Position numbers and translations under genes: made by a program
Notes under the pieces: generated by a model
Seen by the model: only the letters and a program-made list of their open reading frames with translations
Told to the model about the DNA's origin: nothing
Databases searched by the model: none
Source: Gordonia sediminis
GTDB lineage: Bacteria > Actinomycetota > Actinomycetes > Mycobacteriales > Mycobacteriaceae
Direction of reading: 5' to 3'
DNA: 64,000 nt
Assembly (NCBI GenBank): GCA_004193205.1
Contig: RZUM01000013.1
Coordinates: 77,937-141,936 of the forward strand
Shown: one piece after another, positions 1 through 7,468 of the stretch
Layout: each line of letters opens with the position of its first letter
How positions within the stretch are numbered: the first letter of the stretch is position 1

Positions 1-4
1 AACC

Positions 5-349
5 GTGTCCGAGGGAGTAGATGTCGCCGTCAGTGGCGAGCAGGCCGTCCCCGCTCTGATCAGACACGCGCCCACGCTGACTGCGTACGTGGAACTTGAC
101 CCGGGCGAGCGCCTTCCTGCAGCGTTCATCCGCGCAAACCGATGGCGCAAGAGCGATCTGCCCAATGTCGTCCTTCGGCGCAAGTTCTGGCGAGATCTAC
201 CCGAGTTCCGCCCCGGTTGCGCCCCGGCCCCGCTCGTGATCGCGGATCTCGTCGCCACACGCGACGGCCGACAGCTCGAAGCCGCGAAAGAGGTGAGGGC
301 TGAGTGGAGCGCGTCCTCGACATTGATCGCCTCGACCACGCGGACGTAG
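5..349 (+). CDS. C-terminal part of a possible AbiEi-like antitoxin or regulator, left edge
   Basis: This frame is open to the left edge of the window, so the GTG at 5 may be internal and the N-terminus may be missing. The visible 114 residues include a segment near residues 70-95 (APAPLVIADLVATRDGRQLE) that resembles the C-terminal half of type IV toxin-antitoxin AbiEi-type proteins in actinobacteria, where a winged-helix domain comes first. The last 15 or so residues (SASSTLIASTTRT) look like out-of-frame translation. Another frame, from about 304, gives more protein-like sequence, so a frameshift near 295-304 is possible. No AbiEii nucleotidyltransferase toxin follows. The family assignment is a recollection of pattern only. 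Confidence 0.4.
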   Translation: MSEGVDVAVSGEQAVPALIRHAPTLTAYVELDPGERLPAAFIRANRWRKSDLPNVVLRRKFWRDLPEFRPGCAPAPLVIADLVATRDGRQLEAAKEVRAEWSASSTLIASTTRT

Positions 350-606
350 CAGCAGCCGTCGAGGCGATCACTGAATGCATAGCCTCGCACTCGGTGATGC
401 TCATCGGGGAGTAGGCGGTGCCGGTGCGGTGGAAGCCGGCGTTCACGTTGGTCGAGTTCTCGGAGTTGTCGTCGGTGGGGTCGCTTGACGAGATTCTGGG
501 TGCGCGGGGTCGCGTCGACACCAATGCGGCGTGGCTCGACATCGCCGATCCGATGGGGCAGCCGCGGGAGGATTTCGCGCGGGTGTTTGCCGAGGTCGAG
601 CTCTAG
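304..606 (+). pseudogene. Broken reading frame downstream of the AbiEi-like tail
   Basis: One frame reads through 304-411, ends at a TAG (412-414), and then resumes in the same frame from a GTG at 418 to a stop at 606. The first piece gives 36 helical-looking residues (starting VERVLDIDRLDH). The second gives 62 residues containing SVGSLDEILGARGRVD. Both have actinobacterial codon bias, with G/C in third positions. This looks like a gene broken by one stop and, at its left end, possibly a frameshift joining it to the upstream frame. The product is not recognised. The second piece could instead be a genuine 62-residue gene. Confidence 0.3.
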
Positions 607-726
607 TGCGGCGGGTGGTTGAGTGGGTGGCCGGGCACGCTGGTTGAGATCGTGCGCTGGCTCACTGTGGCCTTTTGCCAGCCTAATCACACGGTTTCCT
701 CAGAAAGGTCGAGGAGTCTTGGCCGT

Positions 727-885
727 ATGGAGGTCTTGACCATCGCACTCATCGTCGCGACCGTCTGGGGCGCGCTCTCGGTGGTCGTTGCGCTGGTCAT
801 CGGCCGGATGATCGCGGTGCGCGACCGACGTGAGGCCCCGCGGCCCGCAGTCAGCGGAATGCGTGGCACCTCAGCGCGGTGTTGA
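727..885 (+). CDS. Small single-pass membrane protein, paralogue 1 of 3
   Basis: 52 residues. One hydrophobic segment (residues 3-24, beginning LTIALIVATVWGALSV) is followed by IGRMIAVRDRREAPRP and a short polar tail, suggesting an inner-membrane protein with a basic cytoplasmic C-terminus. The ATG at 727 is chosen because GAGGAG at 711-716 lies 10 bases upstream. It is clearly related to the products at 979-1152 and 61778-61930, sharing an ALIV-x-x-W core and a [VI]GR motif at the membrane exit. The tail RDRREAPRP closely matches RDRHETPRRP of the distant copy. Function unknown. Confidence 0.6.
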   Translation: MEVLTIALIVATVWGALSVVVALVIGRMIAVRDRREAPRPAVSGMRGTSARC

Positions 886-978
886 CCGGATAGTCTGGCC
901 GAGGGTCGGACGCGGCTGACCAGCAACGTCGCCGAGCAACTGGACTCGCTTCACGGCAGGATCAGGGACACTTGAAGT

Positions 979-1152
979 GTGTCGATCTGGGCCCTCGTGC
1001 TGATCGTCGCGGCCGCCTGGGTTGTGACGTCAGCACTGGTGACCCCGGTCATCGGCCGGTTTCTCGCCGGCCGGGTCCCGACAAACGACGGCGAGCCGTC
1101 CGACGTGCATTCGATCGACGAGTCGGGACGAGACGGCCGCAAAGCGAACTAG
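979..1152 (+). CDS. Small single-pass membrane protein, paralogue 2 of 3
   Basis: 57 residues from a GTG at 979 to TAG at 1150-1152. The hydrophobic segment (residues 4-24, WALVLIVAAAWVVTSALVTP) is followed by VIGRFLAGR and an acidic/polar tail ending DGRKAN. Sequence and spacing match the neighbour at 727-885, so this looks like a tandem duplicate with a diverged tail. No strong ribosome-binding site is visible; AGGG at 964-967 is weak and rather far. The start could also be a nearby alternative. Function unknown. Confidence 0.5.
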   Translation: MSIWALVLIVAAAWVVTSALVTPVIGRFLAGRVPTNDGEPSDVHSIDESGRDGRKAN

Positions 1153-1436
1153 ACCTGGGGTCGGAACTCTCGTCGGACTGGTCGGGTGTCGGGCTCTGAC
1201 CTCGGACACTGTGTCGTAATGGCCACCCAGAACGCCTTCGCGGGATAGCCCTCGCCTTCCGCGACGTCAGCCGGAGCACCTCCACGCATTCCGCTGCACA
1301 CCGGGGAGTCCCACCACCTAGACCACGTCAATTCAGGGCTGGGCGCGACCTGTGGGCTAGATCACCCGCGGAGTGTACTGTCGAATATTAGTGATTCAGG
1401 AAAGAGGATATTCGTATCCAAGAAGGAGTGATCACG

Positions 1437-1754
1437 TTGTCTACCAAAACCAAGGCCCTAACGATTCTCGGCGGGGCTGTGGCTGCCGTTGGTTTGCTGT
1501 TGGGGGCACCGACTGCCGGGGCGGACCCCGGGGGAAAAATTCCAGGTACGACCGGCGCCGGTGTCAACTGGGGTCAGGAAGTGAAGGACTGCAAGGCCAA
1601 CTCTTGTTATCCCGGCGGCAGTGACAAGCGCGGTTCCTACGTGAAAAGCCAGACCCCGGCCGGTGGTGACACCGAGGGTCCCGGATATGGGAGGGAGATT
1701 CACGATTGGGCGAATCCCGGTGCATCTGCACCCAAGGGAGGCCCTCTGAACTGA
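1437..1754 (+). CDS. Small exported protein with one cysteine pair
   Basis: 105 residues. A TTG start at 1437 is preferred because AAGGAG at 1422-1427 lies 9 bases upstream; the in-frame GTG at 1428 would overlap that site. Residues 1-31 form a classic signal peptide: basic STKTK, then a hydrophobic run, then APTAGA before DPGG. The mature protein of about 75 residues is Gly/Pro rich, has two cysteines five residues apart (CKANSC), and ends in ASAPKGGPLN. It is probably secreted, with a possible disulfide. The 284 bases upstream (1153-1436) hold no recognised gene. No family recognised. Confidence 0.6.
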   Translation: MSTKTKALTILGGAVAAVGLLLGAPTAGADPGGKIPGTTGAGVNWGQEVKDCKANSCYPGGSDKRGSYVKSQTPAGGDTEGPGYGREIHDWANPGASAPKGGPLN

Positions 1755-1878
1755 TTGGTACTGCTCCACGTCAACAGGCCCACAAACGACGGAGCCAATC
1801 GCTTTCTCGAAGGGGCTCGTCGACATCAACCGCGTCGGCGCGGAGGACGGTCTTCCCGGCACCTCGCCGGCCTCGCGG

Positions 1879-2718
1879 TCAGGTGAGGTCGGTCGTCCGC
1901 TGCGCCACCACGGTGAAGTTGTCGACACCGAACGCGTCGGAGTCTGTGCCGACCCGCGTTCCGCCGTCACTGAAGATCGCTATCGGGCGTAGTCCGGCAC
2001 GCTCCAGCAAGTCGAGAAGATCGGTTGGCGTGGTGAAGTGGACGACCAGGCTGTAGTCATGGGCGGCAAGGGGTCCCATCGCCCAGGTTCCGTGGTCGTC
2101 GGTCGCGCGCCGCGTAACCGACCAATTCCGGAGCCCACGAACGATCGAGTCCGGCTGCAGCAGCCTTCGACCCCCTGAAACGACTGCAGCGCGGAGCGAT
2201 AGCTGTGGCGGTCGAGTGGGCCGATGCAGTTCAAATGGATGTTCGCCGAACGATGGCCCATTGCGGTTGAGCGTCGAGAACACGATGTGACCACCTGGTG
2301 ACAGATGCTCGACGAACTGCTCGAGAACCAGTGGACGGTCTGCGTGGTTCACGCTGTCTATACCGTTGTTGCTGAACAGGATCAGACCGAACCGGTTGTC
2401 ACCCAACGCACTCAGATCGCGCGCGTCCAGACACTCGTACGGCGTGTCGGGATAGTTGCGCTCGAACTCGTCCAGCATGCCCCGGGAGTAGTCCACGGCG
2501 AAGTAGTCATCACTCATGAGTTTGAGCAATGCGGTTGTCCGCCCGGGTCCGACGCCGACGTCGAGGATGGAGGGCCTTTTCGACGCAGCCGCAACCAGCA
2601 GGAGGGCGGCACGTTCGCCAGGGTCGAGGAAGCCGCTCTGTCTGGTGAATTGCCGGCGGTACTCTCCGGTCGTCCGGGCGTGGGAGAAGACCCGTTGGTT
2701 TCGGACCGACACGTCCAT
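1879..2718 (-). CDS. SAM-dependent class I methyltransferase
   Basis: 279 residues from the ATG at 2718, which has GAGGGGG a few bases upstream; an ATG 33 bases further out (2751) lacks such a site. Motif I (ILDVGVGPGR, residues 51-60) is the SAM-binding loop. DYSRGMLDEFER (76-87) fits the acidic end of strand 2, and FGLILFSNNGIDSV (110-123) is motif IV. LSPGGHIVFSTLNRNG is the usual post-motif strand. The substrate is unknown. It is the last leftward gene after acpS, separated by 169 bases that contain a hairpin, so it may be a partly independent unit of the carrier-protein operon. A lower-case alternative role in small-molecule tailoring is plausible by context only. Confidence 0.75.
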   Translation of the reverse strand: MDVSVRNQRVFSHARTTGEYRRQFTRQSGFLDPGERAALLLVAAASKRPSILDVGVGPGRTTALLKLMSDDYFAVDYSRGMLDEFERNYPDTPYECLDARDLSALGDNRFGLILFSNNGIDSVNHADRPLVLEQFVEHLSPGGHIVFSTLNRNGPSFGEHPFELHRPTRPPQLSLRAAVVSGGRRLLQPDSIVRGLRNWSVTRRATDDHGTWAMGPLAAHDYSLVVHFTTPTDLLDLLERAGLRPIAIFSDGGTRVGTDSDAFGVDNFTVVAQRTTDLT

Positions 2719-2752
2719 GAGTTCCCCCTCGCGCACTGCGCCGACCATCACT

Positions 2753-2779
2753 CAGGTGACCGGCCATCCCGGCCACCTG
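2753..2779. other. Inverted repeat / hairpin between acpS and methyltransferase genes
   Basis: Arms 2753-2763 and 2769-2779 are 11 bases long with one mismatch, around a 5-base loop. The structure is G+C rich and has no T run after it, so it is not a typical intrinsic terminator. It lies 35 bases upstream of the methyltransferase start on the transcribed minus strand. It could attenuate read-through from acpS, stabilise the message or bind a regulator. Confidence 0.4.
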
Positions 2780-2887
2780 GATGTACGCACCGGTCGATGT
2801 CGTGCGACGCATCCATGGCCAATCTAGCCATCCAACAATTGCTGCGCCAGCGCGCCGAGTGAACTTGTGCTGTGATCGCTTGCAGAA

Positions 2888-3361
2888 TCAGGCAATACGG
2901 TCATCGCCGGTGCGATGGGCCGCCCTTGAACCGGTCATGACCGATAAAGCATCGGAGGGGAGCGCATCGTCGAGGGCGATCGGATCATCAGACCCGGACA
3001 CCGCAGCCACCAGGGCGACGGCATGACATGTCGTGTGCGACAAGGACACCGTCCACGTCGCGTAGCCCGATCGCTCGGCGATCTCGCGTATTGACCCGTG
3101 AAGCCGTAGCGCGGGTACGGGGTCGTTGCTGACCACCTCGATCTCGCGGAGCGGCGTGGCGTGATCGGTGATCCGGAGGGCTTTGATCACGGCTTCCTTG
3201 GCGGCAAACCGCGCAGCAAACCGCGCCACGCGATCGGGCCCGGTGCAGTATCCGGCCTCGGCGTCGGTGAAGACCTTGCGCACGTATCGATCCCCGAAAG
3301 TCTGGAGCGACTGGGCGACCTCCGACAACGAGACGACATCGCAACCGACGGCCGGTTTCAT
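2888..3361 (-). CDS. AcpS-type 4'-phosphopantetheinyl transferase
   Basis: 157 residues. Transfers 4'-phosphopantetheine from CoA to a conserved serine of a carrier protein. The two metal-binding signatures are present: GCDVV with Asp8, and RFAAKEAVIKAL with Lys55/Glu56. SLSHTTCHAVALVAA matches the C-terminal core strand of the family. It is longer than usual (about 120-130) because of a polar C-terminal tail of about 30 residues. The ATG overlaps the stop of the GH2 gene by 4 bases (ATGA), so translation is coupled. Being in one operon with an acyl carrier protein at 6952-7197, it probably activates that protein; the housekeeping acpS may lie elsewhere. Confidence 0.85.
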   Translation of the reverse strand: MKPAVGCDVVSLSEVAQSLQTFGDRYVRKVFTDAEAGYCTGPDRVARFAARFAAKEAVIKALRITDHATPLREIEVVSNDPVPALRLHGSIREIAERSGYATWTVSLSHTTCHAVALVAAVSGSDDPIALDDALPSDALSVMTGSRAAHRTGDDRIA

Positions 3362-5877
3362 GGGGCGGGCACTTCGCCGTCAGTGTGGCCGACGTCCGCG
3401 GCCGCGCGAATCGAAGCGATATCGCGCGCATCGATGGACGACACCGACCCCCGGGGCGGAGTGGCCGGGTTCGCCGTTTCCGGAGTCAGGCTGATCGTGA
3501 ACGGCCTCTCGGGCGCCAGATGGAAGCAGTTGTCCGACGGTTTCCATCCGGGCACCTGGACGCAGACATATCGCAACGCATTTCGGGCACGGACCGTGAG
3601 ATCCCATCTGGGCGTGTCGGTGGTCCGGTCCTCGATGCTCGCCTGCAGGTCTGCGTAGCTCGGAGACGACGGGGCTGCGGTGAGCACTGCGTTCCGCAAG
3701 AGCAGGCCGGTGGCGCCCTCGAACGTGACCTCGACGGCCTCGGCGACGGGTGGCCCGAATCGGTACGCGTACGACAAGTCGTCGAACACCCCGGTCAACT
3801 CGCTGTCGTATCGAGTAAGCGATGAATGTCTTTGCAGTACAACGTCCTCCGAGCCGCTTGCGACAACGTTGCCGCGGCCGTCGACGGCGACGATGCGTAG
3901 CGTCCCGGGAATGTCGTCCGCAGTGTCATTGTGAACGTCGACCCGCAGGCCGGAGTGGCCCTCGTCAGCGATGGTGATCGCCGTCGGCGCCCAGACGCGG
4001 GCGAGCACGGTGAGTGGCAGTTTCGGTGAGCCGGACTCATCCAACAAGCCCCAACCCGCACCCGCCCGCAGATCACGCGCATTCAGCGTGAGCGCACCAG
4101 AACAGCCCGACTCGCGTTGTCGCCAGAACGTGAAACAGTATGTCATCGCCTCTGCGACCGCCAAACGGCCCAATTGCAGGTAGCGAGCCGGATCGACCCG
4201 TCGAACCTGAACCGGATCGACACCGAACACCTCACGGACATAGAAGTCGCGGACGTCCTCGAAATCCCATGCGGTGGTGCGATCGCGAGGAACGCCTGCC
4301 TTCCATGAAGGGTGATGACCGACCACCGAAAGCGACCCGAAATGTCGTTCGACGGCCTCGTCGGAGGGCGGAATCGAAAACGCCAGGCACTCCGACGCAA
4401 AGCGCACGCCCGCGACACGAACCTCGGTGATCGGCCGGAAATATCCACTGACGCCGAACCAGTGCGCCACACCTGAATCGGGTCTGATCGCCAACGTGGT
4501 GCCCTGCGAGGACGGACTTGCCGTCACGTACGGCACGGCGGCGTGTTCGGCGACGACCTTCGGTAAACGTTCGCGGAGAAGAGGCATGTCCCGGCCCGCG
4601 GCGTCGAGTCCGAGCATCTCCGGCTGCTGGATGGTTTCGTTGCCGCCGCAGACAACGGCCAGGGCCGGGTTCCCACTGACCCGGTCAAGGTGGACCGACA
4701 ACTCCCACGCGACGACGTCGTCGAGGTCTTCGGGTGGGTCGAACGTCGCGAGCATGGTGTCCTGCCAGACCAGGATGCCCAGGGCCGCACACTCTTCAAA
4801 GAATTCGACTTGTTCATAGACGAACCCGCCGATCACCCGGACCATGGTGACCCCCGCATCGGCGAGGACGGTCAGTTGCCGGCGAATTGCCGCGCGGTCC
4901 GCGGTCAGCGCGCACGGGTCGGGTGGAGTCCATATCGCGCCTCGGCAGAAGACGTCAATCCCATTGACGGACAGTTGAAATGCGCCGTCGTGCCGATCCG
5001 CGTCAACGGAACGGAAGCCGACGATCCGTTCGTGGCGTGAGCCCGCGATCTCGATCGTCAGCCGATATACGTTCGGTGTTCCATACCCACGTGGCCACCA
5101 CAGTGTTGGCTCGGGAACGGTTATCACGCACTGGAATTGGCCGCGATGCAGCGGCGTCGCACCGTCCGATTCGGACACCTTCACGATGGGTGTGACAACC
5201 CGAACTGTTTGCCCGTCGGGATCGATGGTGGTCACGGTGACGTCGTCGATCGCATCGGTGCCAACGTGGTCGGGGAGCCCTAGCACCGAGCCCGCGACCG
5301 CGACGACACCGGCGTCCGGGTCAGCCGTGACGGCGATGCCCTCCAGCCACGCCGAGTCCCGAATGTGGACTGGACGCCATGGCCCCACCACGGGGGGAAC
5401 GCCGTTGTACGCGGGTGCCCGGCCGAGGAGTGTCGTGCGCACCCACCGCAGCCCCTGAGTCGCGACCAGGGTCGAGCGCCACCTGCCGCGGGGCCGACGA
5501 CGCTTCATCCACCGTGTGAGCGACTCGAATCGGATGACGACCGAATGCGTTCCTGGCGCGATCGAACAGGAGGCCGGTAGAAACATCGACTCGACCGTCG
5601 CCACGGCCTCGTCGTCGACAAAGATCGTCGCCGGGGCCGACAGGCCCTCGAAGTCCAGAACGCACGGTCCATCCGCGTCGACGTCCCCCCGCAACCACCA
5701 GTCGTGGTGATCGATCTGTTCGGGGCCGGCCATCTCCAGAGGCGTACCGGGGATCACCGCGCCGATCGGTCCGAGGCGCTCGATGTCGATCCACTCGACG
5801 ATCGGCGACTCCAGCGAGGCCGGGTCGTCATGCTGGCCGGCCTCGGTACGGCACAATTTCCACGTGACGTCTGTCAT
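3358..5877 (-). CDS. Glycoside hydrolase family 2 protein, beta-mannosidase-like
   Basis: 839 residues. The layout is that of GH2: an N-terminal jelly-roll sugar-binding domain (about 30-175, with WWLRGDVDADG and GVPPVVGPWRPVHIRD), an immunoglobulin-like domain (about 180-290), then a TIM barrel. The acid/base is Glu414 in VVCGGNETIQ, and the likely nucleophile is Glu496 in FASECLAF. WQDTMLATF in the barrel is typical of beta-mannosidases. No signal peptide is visible, so it is probably cytoplasmic. It sits between the DUF1839 gene (56-base gap upstream) and acpS (4-base overlap), an unexpected place for a glycosidase. It may trim a glycosylated product, or have been recruited for another hydrolysis. 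Confidence 0.8.
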   Translation of the reverse strand: MTDVTWKLCRTEAGQHDDPASLESPIVEWIDIERLGPIGAVIPGTPLEMAGPEQIDHHDWWLRGDVDADGPCVLDFEGLSAPATIFVDDEAVATVESMFLPASCSIAPGTHSVVIRFESLTRWMKRRRPRGRWRSTLVATQGLRWVRTTLLGRAPAYNGVPPVVGPWRPVHIRDSAWLEGIAVTADPDAGVVAVAGSVLGLPDHVGTDAIDDVTVTTIDPDGQTVRVVTPIVKVSESDGATPLHRGQFQCVITVPEPTLWWPRGYGTPNVYRLTIEIAGSRHERIVGFRSVDADRHDGAFQLSVNGIDVFCRGAIWTPPDPCALTADRAAIRRQLTVLADAGVTMVRVIGGFVYEQVEFFEECAALGILVWQDTMLATFDPPEDLDDVVAWELSVHLDRVSGNPALAVVCGGNETIQQPEMLGLDAAGRDMPLLRERLPKVVAEHAAVPYVTASPSSQGTTLAIRPDSGVAHWFGVSGYFRPITEVRVAGVRFASECLAFSIPPSDEAVERHFGSLSVVGHHPSWKAGVPRDRTTAWDFEDVRDFYVREVFGVDPVQVRRVDPARYLQLGRLAVAEAMTYCFTFWRQRESGCSGALTLNARDLRAGAGWGLLDESGSPKLPLTVLARVWAPTAITIADEGHSGLRVDVHNDTADDIPGTLRIVAVDGRGNVVASGSEDVVLQRHSSLTRYDSELTGVFDDLSYAYRFGPPVAEAVEVTFEGATGLLLRNAVLTAAPSSPSYADLQASIEDRTTDTPRWDLTVRARNALRYVCVQVPGWKPSDNCFHLAPERPFTISLTPETANPATPPRGSVSSIDARDIASIRAAADVGHTDGEVPAP

Positions 5878-5932
5878 CGATGTCTGCTGACCTGAGGTGC
5901 CTGGCGACTCGACGGCGTGGATTGGTTGGGCA

Positions 5933-6955
5933 TCAACGAGGGACTCGGGAATCCAGAATCTTCATCGCGGTCGACCACTGGGTTGCCATCTCGGTGAGGG
6001 CCTCATCGACGACGACCTTGCGGCCGTTGGCAGCCCGGGCCATCTTGAACTGAACAGACTTGGCTCCGTTCGTGACCGCCAGGAACGGTTCGCGCGCTGC
6101 ACCGGCACCAGGTGCGCCGTGAGTCTCGAGGTAGGTGGCCAGGTCGGCGGCGACCTCGGCAGTGGCGCCGCATTGTCGGAGCGTGGCGAATGCCCACGAA
6201 TGGAATTTGGCGACTCCCGCCACCGGCAACCACTCGAGCGCGCCGACCACACCTGCGGCAAGTCGGTCCACGGGGTTGTACGTCGGCGCCCGGTCGATGT
6301 GTTTCCGCGCGAGGTGGACAGCGAGGTCACCCGATGGGTCGGGTGACGCCTCGACGCGGCGGATCTGCTCCGTGAACGGAGGCAGCATCCACTCGGACCG
6401 GGGCTCGAGATTGAACACCCCGCCGAAGTCCTCACCGGTCAACCGATGCAACCCCGCGCCGTGAATGTATTCCATGACGTGGGCCTCACGGTCGACTCGG
6501 ACCGGAACGATCGACGACTTCACGTGGCCCGACCGGTAATCGGTGCCGGCGGTATCGGGCAGCCACCAACTGTCCACCTCGACCGTGAAAAGGAGATTGC
6601 GGCTCGGGCCGCTCTCGACCGTGTCGAGGACGGGTCGCCAGACATTCTCCTCGGCGACCTGCAACCCATACAGTTCGCGCAGGTCATCGGGGTCCGGCTT
6701 GACGAACGTCCACTGCTCACCATCGTGGTCCGCGGCCAATGCGCTCCCCAACATGGGCAGTGGGTCGTGGCCGAGTGCATGGAGTGTCTCGACCCAGAGG
6801 TCGAGATAGCAGTTGGTCTCGGGCCACGTGCGGTCATCCCCGTGGATGAAGTGTGGCACGTAGCCATCCGCTGTCGCGGAGATCGCGAGCGCGGGTTCGT
6901 TGTCGTCACCGACGGTCCGCGGCCACAGGGACGCCGATCGATGACCGGCGGTCAT
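5933..6955 (-). CDS. DUF1839 family protein
   Basis: 340 residues, cytoplasmic, no membrane segment. Sequence such as YVPHFIHGDDRTWPETNCYLDLWVE, MEYIHGAGLHRLTGEDFGG and the long helical C-terminus fit the DUF1839 family. Members of this family are commonly encoded beside amino acid:[carrier protein] ligases and small carrier proteins; their activity has not been established to my knowledge. The ATG at 6955 overlaps the ACP stop by 4 bases (ATGA), so the two are translated together. By context it probably acts on, or accepts from, the aminoacylated carrier protein. Family assignment rests on recollection plus the very consistent neighbourhood. Confidence 0.65.
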   Translation of the reverse strand: MTAGHRSASLWPRTVGDDNEPALAISATADGYVPHFIHGDDRTWPETNCYLDLWVETLHALGHDPLPMLGSALAADHDGEQWTFVKPDPDDLRELYGLQVAEENVWRPVLDTVESGPSRNLLFTVEVDSWWLPDTAGTDYRSGHVKSSIVPVRVDREAHVMEYIHGAGLHRLTGEDFGGVFNLEPRSEWMLPPFTEQIRRVEASPDPSGDLAVHLARKHIDRAPTYNPVDRLAAGVVGALEWLPVAGVAKFHSWAFATLRQCGATAEVAADLATYLETHGAPGAGAAREPFLAVTNGAKSVQFKMARAANGRKVVVDEALTEMATQWSTAMKILDSRVPR

Positions 6956-7197
6956 GCCGCCTCGTCGACCAATTTGCTGACGGTCTCCGCGAGGTTGCGG
7001 ATCGAGGAGAAGGTCCCCTTCTTGAGGGCTTCATCGGGAAACTCGACGTCGAACGCGTCTTCGAGTCCGAGCATCACGTTCACACTCGCGTGGGACGTGA
7101 GTCCCGCCGCGTACAGGTCGTCATCCACTCCGACGGTCGAGGCGTTGACCGCGAGTTTGCCATGAGCTGCGAGAATCTCGCGAATCTTGTCTTCCAT
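6952..7197 (-). CDS. Acyl carrier protein of the aminoacylation island
   Basis: 81 residues, acidic, four-helix carrier-protein pattern. The phosphopantetheine attachment serine is Ser35 in AAGLTSHASVNVM, which departs from the canonical DSL/DSM of fatty-acid ACP as carrier proteins of aa:CP ligase systems tend to. VMLGLEDAFDVEFPDEAL is the usual helix II to III region. It is the first gene of the leftward operon (then DUF1839, GH2, acpS). It is divergent from the acyl-CoA dehydrogenase and ligase genes. Expected role: carries glycine or another small amino acid as a thioester, loaded by the ligase at 8622-9608. Confidence 0.9.
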   Translation of the reverse strand: MEDKIREILAAHGKLAVNASTVGVDDDLYAAGLTSHASVNVMLGLEDAFDVEFPDEALKKGTFSSIRNLAETVSKLVDEAA

Positions 7198-7468
7198 GTG
7201 CTCTTATCGAACTCCGTGTTGTGACGAGCGGAAGCTCGTGCGATGTCAGTGTGGGATTGCTCACATCGTAGTGAGCACATGGCCGACGGTTGGATCGGCC
7301 GGTCGACGGAAGTTTCCAAATGCCCCTAGTTCGATGCCCTAACATTTGTATTGCTGTCGGCGAACTGTGACAATACCCTACGCGCGCCCCGGGGCCTGGA
7401 TGGTGCGCACGCCGCAGTGGGGAGCACCTAATCCTTGCGCGGCTCCGGTCCGAGCGCGAAGGGGGATC
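7198..7468. promoter_or_regulatory. Divergent control region with operator-like palindromes
   Basis: This 271-base region separates the carrier-protein operon (leftward) from the dehydrogenase/ligase pair (rightward). It holds two perfect inverted repeats. TGCTCAC (7258-7264) and GTGAGCA (7271-7277) are separated by 6 bases, and ACGAGC (7224-7229) and GCTCGT (7234-7239) by 4. The first has the size and symmetry of a dimeric repressor site of GntR or TetR type. No candidate regulator gene lies in the island. A purine-rich site (AAGGGGG, about 7459-7465) serves the ATG at 7469. Function as an operator is inferred. Confidence 0.45.
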
